A stretch of DNA of 6,312 nt from an uncultured Clostridia bacterium. GTDB taxonomy: Bacteria; Bacillota; Clostridia; Oscillospirales; Ruminococcaceae. Position numbers and translations under genes: made by a program. The notes below the pieces were generated by a model. The model was given only the letters and a program-made list of their open reading frames with translations, ran no database searches and was not told where the DNA came from. Shown here piece after piece: positions 1 through 5,428 of the stretch (within the stretch, counting starts at the first letter, position 1; every line of letters begins with the position of its first letter). Location: positions 1 through 6,312 of the forward strand of contig CAMNBY010000291.1 of the NCBI GenBank assembly GCA_946533615.1. The letters run 5' to 3'.

Positions 1-1698
1 GGCCGTGAAGTCGGCGGTGTCCTCAACGCTGTAGTTGCCGTAAGTTGTGAGGCCCATGATGTATGCTCCACGAGCCTTGCACTCTACCATGTTGCTGACG
101 GTCTTTTCAAACAGCGCCTGCTGAGTGAGGACGCTTATTACAAGGGTGCCGTTCTCGATAAGGGAGATAGGTCCGTGCTTGAGCTCTCCTGCGGCGTAGG
201 CCTCGGAGTGGATATAGCTTATCTCCTTCATCTTGAGCGAGCCCTCGAGGGAAACGGCATAGTCGATTCCGCGGCCGATGAAGAAAGCGTCGCGGATATT
301 TGCGAACTTGGCGGCGAACCACTGGATACGCTCCTTGTCCTCGAGTATCTTTGCGACCTTGTCGGGAATGGTGTCAAGCTCGGCAAGCAGCTCGGCGAAG
401 CGCTCGTCTGTGATCTCGCCGCGAACCTTTGCAAGCTGCATAGCCAGCAGGTAGGAGGCTATCAGCTGGGTGCTGTAGGCCTTTGTTGTAGCAACAGAGA
501 TCTCGGGGCCTGCGAGAGTGTAGAAGACGTTGTCGGCGTCTCTTGCGATGTTCGAGCCGACAACATTAACGATACCGAGAGTCTTTATGCCCTGCTCCTT
601 GGCAAGGGTGAGGGCTGCACGGCTGTCGGCGGTCTCGCCCGACTGGCTGATGATTATTACAAGGCTCTGCTTGTTGAGGGGCATCTTCCTGTATCTGAAC
701 TCGGAGGCGAGCTCCACTCTTACGGGGATAGTAGTCAGCTCCTCGATGACATACTGAGCTGCGACGCCAACGTGATAAGCCGAGCCGCAGGCAACGATAT
801 AGATCTGGCTGAGCGATCTTACCTCGTCGTCTGTCAGGCCGAACTCTTCCAGCACGATCTGACCGTCCTTGACAACGGAATTGATCGTGTCGCGGATGAC
901 CTTGGGCTGCTCGTGTATCTCCTTGAGCATGAAGTGCTCGTAGCCGCCCTTTTCGGCAGCCTCGGCGTCCCACTCGATCTCGGTGAGGGGCTTCTCGATC
1001 TGGTCGCGGTCGATGTTATAGAAGGTAACGGCGCCCTTGGAGAGCTTTGCGATCTCCATATTTCCGATGTAGTAAACGCTGCGTGTATATTTAAGGATAG
1101 CCGGAACGTCGGAGGCCACATAGGTCTCGCCGTCGGCGATACCGATTATCATGGGGCTGTCCTTGCGGGCGGTGTAGATCTCGCCGGGGTAGTCCTTGAA
1201 CATCACGCACAGCGCGTAGCTTCCGCGTATACGCATCATTGCTCTTGCAACGGCGTCAACGGGGCCTTCGTTGTACTTCTTGTAGTAATAGTCGATAAGC
1301 TTTACCGCGACCTCGGTGTCGGTCTGGGAGTAGAAGGAATAACCCTTCTTCACAAGCTTTTCCTTCAGCTCGTGGAAGTTCTCGATGATGCCGTTATGAA
1401 CAGCAACAACGTTGCCGTCGTCGCTCTGGTGAGGGTGAGCGTTGGTAGTGGAGGGTTCGCCGTGAGTAGCCCAGCGAGTGTGACCGATGCCGCAGCAGCC
1501 CTTTACGGCTGCGCCGTCGTTTGTCTTTTCCTGAAGCTCCTTGAGCTTGCCCTTGGCCTTTACGATCTCGGTGTCCTTGTCGCCGTCGCGGACAGCAACG
1601 CCTGCCGAGTCATAGCCTCTGTATTCAAGCTTGGAAAGTCCGTCCAGAAGTATGGGGGCGGCCTGTCTGCTGCCTGTAAATCCAACTATTCCGCACAT
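1..1698 (-). CDS. glmS: Glutamine--fructose-6-phosphate aminotransferase (isomerizing), C-terminus cut off by the window
   Basis: GlmS is cytoplasmic and makes glucosamine-6-phosphate from fructose-6-phosphate and glutamine, the first committed step towards UDP-GlcNAc and peptidoglycan. 566 residues are visible and the frame is intact to base 1; relatives are about 600-610 aa, so roughly 40 C-terminal residues, including the family's conserved lysine near the end, lie outside. The N-terminus MCGIVGF gives the class II amidotransferase nucleophile Cys2 after Met removal. RGYDSAG (27-33), HTRWATHGE (73-81), HNGIIEN (101-107) and SQTDTE (124-129) complete the glutaminase domain. The first SIS domain has ACGSAYH (303-309), SQSGETADS (351-359) and GPEISVATTKAYSTQL (397-412). 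The second has GRGIDY (475-480) and KEISYIHSEAYAAGELKHGP (491-510), where Glu492 and His508 match catalytic positions. The start is fixed by AGGAGG at 1706-1711, 7 nt upstream. It lies 40 nt after the lipoprotein gene. No glmS ribozyme fits in that gap, so control is probably through the operon. Confidence 0.97.
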   Translation of the reverse strand, partial: MCGIVGFTGSRQAAPILLDGLSKLEYRGYDSAGVAVRDGDKDTEIVKAKGKLKELQEKTNDGAAVKGCCGIGHTRWATHGEPSTTNAHPHQSDDGNVVAVHNGIIENFHELKEKLVKKGYSFYSQTDTEVAVKLIDYYYKKYNEGPVDAVARAMMRIRGSYALCVMFKDYPGEIYTARKDSPMIIGIADGETYVASDVPAILKYTRSVYYIGNMEIAKLSKGAVTFYNIDRDQIEKPLTEIEWDAEAAEKGGYEHFMLKEIHEQPKVIRDTINSVVKDGQIVLEEFGLTDDEVRSLSQIYIVACGSAYHVGVAAQYVIEELTTIPVRVELASEFRYRKMPLNKQSLVIIISQSGETADSRAALTLAKEQGIKTLGIVNVVGSNIARDADNVFYTLAGPEISVATTKAYSTQLIASYLLAMQLAKVRGEITDERFAELLAELDTIPDKVAKILEDKERIQWFAAKFANIRDAFFIGRGIDYAVSLEGSLKMKEISYIHSEAYAAGELKHGPISLIENGTLVISVLTQQALFEKTVSNMVECKARGAYIMGLTTYGNYSVEDTADFTA

Positions 1699-1733
1699 AA
1701 GATGTCCTCCTGTATATAATTTTTGTTATTGTC

Positions 1734-1752
1734 AAAAGCTATTTCAGCTTTT
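1734..1752 (-). repeat. Short perfect inverted repeat at the lipoprotein stop codon
   Basis: AAAAGCT and AGCTTTT form a 7-bp perfect stem around the 5-nt loop GAAAT. The stem includes the TAG stop of the lipoprotein gene and precedes glmS by about 35 nt. It is AT-rich with only four terminal Ts, so it is a weak hairpin at best. It could protect or attenuate the message, but a real terminator is unlikely. Confidence 0.4.
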
Positions 1753-3151
1753 CAGTTATCATTTCTTTAGTGTCGTCATTGACCTTCAAGTCGGCGCCGC
1801 TGCCGTCCAGCTCTCTGATAACGACGCTCTTGTCGGGGTCGTCTGCACTTAGTATACTGAACTGCAGGATATTGTCATCACCGCTTTCTCCGGGTTTGTA
1901 GGGATAGCTAAGCGGCCTGATGACAAGCACATAGTCTCCGTAAACGAATGTGTACACAAAAAAGTTGCTGACATCAGCGCACTTCGCCGAGAAGTGATCG
2001 CACATTTTATCGATATAGTAAATGGATATCGAGGTATCGAAATTCGCGGTGTCCCTCAGCAGCATATCGAGCTGATCGGGCTTATCCTTTGCAAGCGCCT
2101 CGCTAATGAGCTTCGGCAGATAGCCCGCGGTCGGCTCATTATCGTCATAGGTCTCTCCGTCACTGTCAGCAGATGCCGTGATGCCGAGGAGCTTTTCAAG
2201 CTCGGCTTCGGAGTAATCGGGCACCGGAAACTGGTTGCTGCCGTTTTCGGTCGTATACGAAAGCATCGCTTTGCGGACAGCTTCGGTGTCGTCTTTGCTG
2301 CACGCATAAAAGACGTGAGTAGAATTGGGGTCACATTCAAAGATCAGCATATAGCCGCCGTAGACAAAGTGATACTCGGCGGAAAAGCCGATATCGGAGT
2401 ACACAAGCTCGCCAGAGAAGCAAGCCTCGACCGCTTTGCTGTCCTTGCCGTCTGTGCTGTGGACATAATTCGCCACATCATAGAGCATCTTATCATAGTC
2501 AGACACGAGGCTGTTTTTATCCGCGCCCGTATAGCGCCTGATCTCTGCGGGTGTCTGATCCTCCTCATAATCAACGATGCCCTTATCAATGTCGGCCCCT
2601 GTTATGCCGAGGATAGAATCTATTTCTTCCTTGGTACGATCTGTCACAGTGAGGTCTGCGCCGTCCTTGCTTATGCGCCTGATAAGCACACTTGGATAGC
2701 CCTGGAGCGGAGCCCAGTATTTAGCCACAGAAAACTGTGTTTCTGCAAGCTGCTTATCGGGAAGCTGCACAAGCAGTACATATTCGCCGTAAACAAACAT
2801 ATATCGGCCGTTTTCGCGCTCCCGAACACTTCCTGAGAAGTATTCCTCGAGGTCGGTGCCAAGAGGCAAGGGCTCGTACTCGGCGACCTCTCGCAGCATC
2901 CTGTCAAAGTTTGAATACTTCGGAAGATCGGCGGCTGCTTTAAGCGCCTGCGACATATTGCTGTTCAGCACCGGCTCAGCAGGGAGCGGCTCGGAGCTTT
3001 CGGACTCAAAGCCTTCAGGCTCGGAGCTTTCTTCAATAGCGGTCGTAGTCCCCTGCTCCTCCTGCAAAGAGGAAGCAGGGGCTGAACTGTCCGCCGATGA
3101 ACACGCAGTAAGCATAACAGCAGCTGCAAACACAGCGATCTGTTTTCTCAT
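1739..3151 (-). CDS. Secreted lipoprotein with three internal repeats, function unknown
   Basis: I do not recognise a named family. The 470-residue product starts with a classic lipoprotein signal: MRKQ, a hydrophobic stretch (5-14) and lipobox LTAC with the lipidated Cys17. It should be anchored to the outer face of the membrane. Residues 18-65 form a Ser/Glu/Pro-rich acidic linker. Three related units follow at about 69-184, 212-324 and 346-470. Each has an (F/Y/L)D(R/K/M)ML-type helix, a short CFSG/YFSG/HFSA motif, an FVYG(E/G/D)Y strand (119-124, 262-267, 402-407) and an acidic end resembling DxTKEEI. Repeats 1 and 3 are closest, sharing SV(L/V)IR and GADLxV. Five cysteines besides Cys17 lie in repeats 2 and 3 and could form disulfides. 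The repeats suggest an extracellular binding or scaffold role, but no catalytic motif is visible. A longer in-frame start at 3253 is rejected because it would overlap the malic enzyme gene and bury the signal peptide. Confidence 0.85.
   Translation of the reverse strand: MRKQIAVFAAAVMLTACSSADSSAPASSLQEEQGTTTAIEESSEPEGFESESSEPLPAEPVLNSNMSQALKAAADLPKYSNFDRMLREVAEYEPLPLGTDLEEYFSGSVRERENGRYMFVYGEYVLLVQLPDKQLAETQFSVAKYWAPLQGYPSVLIRRISKDGADLTVTDRTKEEIDSILGITGADIDKGIVDYEEDQTPAEIRRYTGADKNSLVSDYDKMLYDVANYVHSTDGKDSKAVEACFSGELVYSDIGFSAEYHFVYGGYMLIFECDPNSTHVFYACSKDDTEAVRKAMLSYTTENGSNQFPVPDYSEAELEKLLGITASADSDGETYDDNEPTAGYLPKLISEALAKDKPDQLDMLLRDTANFDTSISIYYIDKMCDHFSAKCADVSNFFVYTFVYGDYVLVIRPLSYPYKPGESGDDNILQFSILSADDPDKSVVIRELDGSGADLKVNDDTKEMITEKLK
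1742..2947 (-). repeat. Three tandem protein-level repeats inside the lipoprotein gene
   Basis: Unit 1 is encoded by about 2947-2600, unit 2 by 2518-2180 and unit 3 by 2116-1742. All keep the order helix with ML and (V/T)A(E/N)(Y/F), then FSG-like turn, then FVYGxY strand, then an acidic C-terminal helix. Residues 154-177 and 442-465 share 14 of 24 identical positions by eye, including SV, IR, GADL and TKE. Unit 2 lacks the SVxIR/GADL section but keeps KLLGI, matching SILGI at the end of unit 1. The repeats are divergent, so the duplication looks old. Confidence 0.75.
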
Positions 3152-3157
3152 AGTGGA

Positions 3158-3164
3158 CCTCCTT
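3158..3164 (-). promoter_or_regulatory. Shine-Dalgarno site that sets the lipoprotein start
   Basis: AAGGAGG lies 6 nt upstream of the ATG at 3151-3149. The 49-nt gap after the malic enzyme stop therefore holds a strong independent ribosome binding site, which fixes this ATG and makes the signal peptide the true N-terminus. Confidence 0.9.
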
Positions 3165-3200
3165 ACGATATTATGCAGCGGCCGCCTTATCGGCTGTGCA

Positions 3201-4373
3201 TCATATCCTTGCGACGCCTGTGTCTCTTGCGGCTTCAGCGACTGCGAGGGCAACCGCTGCGGCCACGCTCTTGTCCAGCGCCGAGGGGATTATGTAATCA
3301 GGCGAGAGCTTGTCGTCGGTGACAAAGCCTGCGATAGCCTTGGCGGCGGCGATCTTCATCGCGTCGTTGATCTCGCTTGCTCTTACGTCCAGCGCTCCGC
3401 GGAAGATGCCTGGGAAGGCAAGAACGTTATTGATCTGGTTAGGGAAATCGCTGCGGCCTGTGCCGACTACTGCAGCGCCTGCCTCCTTCGCGAGGTCAGG
3501 CATGATCTCGGGAGTGGGGTTAGCCATAGCAAAGATGATCGGCTTTTCGGCCATGGACTTGACCATCTCGGGAGTTACGCAGCCGGGGGCCGACACGCCG
3601 ATGAAAACATCTGCGCCCTTGATAACGTCCGCAAGCGAGCCCTTGCGCATATTGCGGTTTGTGATCTCTGCCATCTCGGCCTTTTCGGCGTTAAGGCCTT
3701 CCCTGCCCTTGTAGATAGCGCCCTTGCGGTCGCAGAGGACGACGTCCTTGAGGCCGAGGGCAATAAGCAGCCTGATGATCGCGATTCCCGCAGCTCCTGC
3801 GCCGCTGGTAACGACTCTGATGTCGTCCAGCTTCTTGCCGACGAGCTTGAGGGCGTTCATCATTGCCGCAAGGCAGACAACGGCGGTGCCGTGCTGGTCG
3901 TCGTGGAAGATCGGGATATCGCAGATCTCCTTGAGCCTGCGCTCGATCTCGAAGCAGCGCGGAGCCGAGATGTCCTCGAGGTTTATTCCGCCGAACGAGC
4001 CCGCGATAAGGCTCACGGTCTTAACGATCTCGTCCACGTCCTTTGAGCGGACGCAGAGAGGAACGGCGTCAACGTCGCCGAAGGCCTTGAAGAGCACGCA
4101 CTTGCCCTCCATTACGGGCATACCTGCCTCGGGGCCGATGTCGCCCAGGCCGAGAACGGCTGTGCCGTCGGTGATGACCGCAACAAGGTTAGAACGTCTT
4201 GTAAGCTCATAGCTCTTGTTGATGTCCTTCTGTATCTCAAGGCAGGGCTGAGCAACGCCCGGCGTGTATGCCAGAGAAAGATCGTCCCTTGTTTCCAGGG
4301 GAACACGGCTCACCATTTCTACCTTGCCCTTCCACTGCTCGTGCAGCTTGAGGGATTCCTTTGCATAATCCAT
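3201..4373 (-). CDS. Malic enzyme (malate dehydrogenase, oxaloacetate-decarboxylating, NAD(P)+)
   Basis: This cytoplasmic enzyme oxidatively decarboxylates malate to pyruvate and CO2, reducing NAD(P)+, and links C4 acids to pyruvate. The 390-residue length fits the short bacterial form, without the phosphotransacetylase-like C-terminal domain of long MaeB proteins. The N-terminal malic domain has AYTPGVA (35-41, catalytic Tyr36) and EGKCVLFK (89-96, probable base Lys91). NLEDISAP (131-138) supplies metal ligands Glu133 and Asp134, and FHDDQHGTA (156-164) supplies Asp159. The NAD-binding domain has the glycine-rich GAGAAG (191-196), then LCDRKG (213-218), ANPTPEI (284-290) and NNVLAFPGIFRGALD (315-329). 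Asp215 after the second strand would favour NAD over NADP, but cofactor choice cannot be settled here. AAGGAAG at 4381-4387 is a good ribosome binding site 7 nt before the ATG. The gene begins 14 nt after the ung stop, so cotranscription is likely. Confidence 0.96.
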   Translation of the reverse strand: MDYAKESLKLHEQWKGKVEMVSRVPLETRDDLSLAYTPGVAQPCLEIQKDINKSYELTRRSNLVAVITDGTAVLGLGDIGPEAGMPVMEGKCVLFKAFGDVDAVPLCVRSKDVDEIVKTVSLIAGSFGGINLEDISAPRCFEIERRLKEICDIPIFHDDQHGTAVVCLAAMMNALKLVGKKLDDIRVVTSGAGAAGIAIIRLLIALGLKDVVLCDRKGAIYKGREGLNAEKAEMAEITNRNMRKGSLADVIKGADVFIGVSAPGCVTPEMVKSMAEKPIIFAMANPTPEIMPDLAKEAGAAVVGTGRSDFPNQINNVLAFPGIFRGALDVRASEINDAMKIAAAKAIAGFVTDDKLSPDYIIPSALDKSVAAAVALAVAEAARDTGVARI

Positions 4374-4387
4374 ATTTTATCTTCCTT

Positions 4388-5053
4388 TCAGAGCCGCCAG
4401 TCTATCGGACTGAGGCCGTTTTGCTTTAAGAATTCGTTTGCACGAGAGAAGTGCCTGCACCCGAAGAACCCGTGATAAGCCGAGAGCGGCGACGGGTGGG
4501 CGCATTCGAGCACAAGATGTGCGGGGTTCGTGATAAGCTCCTTCTTCCGCCTTGCGTGAGAGCCCCACAGCAGGAACACTATAGGCTGCGGCCTCTCGTT
4601 GAGCTTTCCGATGATGCAGTCGGTCAGCTGCTCCCAGCCGTGGCCGAAGTGGCTCGCTGCTCTGCCCTCGCGTACCGTGAGGGTGGTGTTCAGCAGCAGC
4701 ACGCCGTTTTGTGCCCAGCGTGTAAGATCGCCGCTCCGCGGCGGCATGATGCCAAGATCGTTTTGCAGCTCGGCGAAAATGTTTTTCAGCGACGGCGGAG
4801 GCGGCACGCCCTCTTTTACAGAGAACGCCAGTCCGTGAGCCTGCCCCGGCTGGTGATACGGGTCCTGACCGAGGATCACCGCCTTGACGCTGTGATAGTC
4901 CGTCAGCTTCAGGGCATTGAAAATATCGTACATTCCGGGGTAGATGCGGTAATGGGTGTACTCGTATTTCAGGAACTCACGCAGCTGCATATACCATTGG
5001 CTGCGGAAGGCATCACGCAGTATCTCGTCCCAGCTGTTGCCTATGTTTACCAT
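4388..5053 (-). CDS. ung: Uracil-DNA glycosylase, family 1
   Basis: Ung removes uracil from DNA, arising from cytosine deamination or dUMP incorporation, and starts base excision repair. The 221-residue length is normal for the family. The water-activating loop GQDPYH (62-67) has catalytic Asp64. GLAFSV (74-79) has Phe77, which stacks on uracil. The proline-rich loop PPPPSLKN (84-91) and LLLNTTLTV (119-127, uracil-reading Asn122) follow. The leucine loop HPSPLSAYHGFFGCRHF (186-202) carries catalytic His186 and intercalating Leu190. All expected active-site residues are present. The ATG shares its A with the TGA stop of the upstream 40-aa gene (TGATG). No real Shine-Dalgarno sequence precedes it, only GGCGG, so translation is probably by termination-reinitiation from the small gene. 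The N-terminus MVNIGNSWDEIL matches the expected family start. Confidence 0.97.
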   Translation of the reverse strand: MVNIGNSWDEILRDAFRSQWYMQLREFLKYEYTHYRIYPGMYDIFNALKLTDYHSVKAVILGQDPYHQPGQAHGLAFSVKEGVPPPPSLKNIFAELQNDLGIMPPRSGDLTRWAQNGVLLLNTTLTVREGRAASHFGHGWEQLTDCIIGKLNERPQPIVFLLWGSHARRKKELITNPAHLVLECAHPSPLSAYHGFFGCRHFSRANEFLKQNGLSPIDWRL

Positions 5054-5175
5054 CAGAAGCCGCCGCCGGCAACTGCGCCGACCACGATCCCGACCACCAT
5101 CGCTGCTGCGACCAGAAGCACGACCACGCGCATCACGAGGTTTTTTTTCTGCTCGGGAGCTTTATATTGTTTCAT
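5053..5175 (-). CDS. Small single-pass membrane protein of 40 aa, translationally coupled to ung
   Basis: This short gene fills the space between the operon promoter and ung. The product has a Lys/Gln-rich hydrophilic N-terminus (1-12, starting MKQYKAPEQK), then one long Val/Ala/Gly hydrophobic helix (about 17-37), and ends GGGF. The positive N-terminus predicts a cytoplasmic N-end with the helix in the membrane. Its TGA overlaps the ung ATG by one base. Coding is supported by three things: the exact overlap, the hydrophobic pattern over the full length and its place as the first frame after a promoter. The ribosome binding site is modest (AAAGG, 11 nt before the ATG); an in-frame GTG three codons upstream is possible but too close to that site. 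Codons 10-12 hold a run of eight As. I do not recognise a family. It may be a leader that sets ung translation, or a working small membrane protein. Confidence 0.7.
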   Translation of the reverse strand: MKQYKAPEQKKNLVMRVVVLLVAAAMVVGIVVGAVAGGGF

Positions 5176-5192
5176 TACATCCACTGCCTTTC

Positions 5193-5210
5193 ATACATAC
5201 TTATACATAC
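5193..5210. repeat. Direct repeat in the leader of the leftward operon
   Basis: ATACATAC occurs at 5193-5200 and again at 5203-5210 (GTATGTAT on the minus strand), exactly 10 bp apart, one helical turn. The copies sit just downstream of the leftward -10 box, over the probable start point and early leader. They could be an operator or a chance AT-rich repeat. Confidence 0.35.
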
Positions 5211-5215
5211 TAAAT

Positions 5216-5244
5216 ATTGTATCATATTATGAGAAAAAAATCAA
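5216..5244 (-). promoter_or_regulatory. SigA-type promoter for the small membrane protein-ung-malic enzyme operon
   Basis: On the minus strand, TTGATT (5244-5239) is followed by a 17-bp spacer and TACAAT (5221-5216). These match the consensus at 4 of 6 and 5 of 6 positions with ideal spacing. Transcription should begin near 5209, giving a leader of about 35 nt before the 40-aa gene. It is the only good promoter I found on this strand in the window. Confidence 0.72.
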
Positions 5245-5265
5245 CCTGTAACGGCAAAACAACCT

Positions 5266-5275
5266 GCGGCGCCGC
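5266..5275. repeat. GC-rich 10-bp perfect palindrome between the divergent promoters
   Basis: GCGGCGCCGC is fully self-complementary and stands out in an AT-rich spacer. It lies upstream of both -35 boxes, 22 bp from the leftward one and 60 bp from the rightward one. A protein-binding site is possible. It has no loop and no T-run, so it is not a terminator. Confidence 0.35.
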
Positions 5276-5297
5276 TTATGATTTGTGCAAAATAACT

Positions 5298-5326
5298 AAT
5301 TATTTGGTCGAAACGCCGAAATTATT
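5298..5326. repeat. Imperfect inverted repeat just upstream of the rightward promoter
   Basis: AATTATTTGG (5298-5307) and CCGAAATTATT (5316-5326) are inverted copies around an 8-nt centre, with one bulged base and one mismatch. The element ends 8 bp before the rightward -35 box, a typical place for an activator or repressor site. Only its position and symmetry support this. Confidence 0.35.
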
Positions 5327-5334
5327 TATATCGG

Positions 5335-5363
5335 TTGAAATGCTGGTAAATATTGTGTATAAT
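5335..5363 (+). promoter_or_regulatory. SigA-type promoter for the PAS sensor gene
   Basis: TTGAAA (5335-5340), a 17-bp spacer and a perfect TATAAT (5358-5363) form a near-consensus promoter. The start point should be near 5370, giving an AT-rich leader of about 59 nt before the ATG at 5429. The AT-rich setting and downstream gene support it. Confidence 0.78.
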
Positions 5364-5428
5364 TAAATAATAAAATAAAATAACTATATCTTGTTATATA
5401 AGGAATTTACGAAGGGAGGGTGTGTACT

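Noticed and set aside
175..1719. Long open frame (514 codons) on the plus strand, opposite glmS
   Set aside because: The minus strand encodes an intact GlmS with all motifs. The opposite frame lies in codon register with it and stays open because of GC-biased codons. Its Leu/Val-rich product has no recognisable domain and no good ribosome binding site.
1699..1738. Promoter for glmS based on TTGACA at 1735-1730
   Set aside because: The TATACA and ATTATA candidates lie only 13 and 9 bp away, too close, and a 17-bp spacer would put the -10 on the ribosome binding site.
3152..3200. Possible hairpin or promoter between malic enzyme and lipoprotein (GCCG/CGGC arms, CATAAT-like box, a GCGGCCGC site)
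   Set aside because: The stem is only 4 bp before mismatches and has no T-run. The CATAAT has no -35 box at a suitable distance.
3152..3253. Longer lipoprotein start 34 codons upstream
   Set aside because: It would overlap the malic enzyme coding region and place the lipoprotein signal internally. The ATG at 3151 has AAGGAGG at the right distance.
2856..4046. Long plus-strand open frame spanning the lipoprotein and malic enzyme genes
   Set aside because: It crosses two well-supported minus-strand genes and the gap between them, and its product shows no domain pattern. It is a shadow of the real coding strand.
5141..5148. T8 run on the plus strand as a terminator tail
   Set aside because: No GC-rich hairpin precedes it in either direction, and on the minus strand it is codons 10-12 of the small gene.
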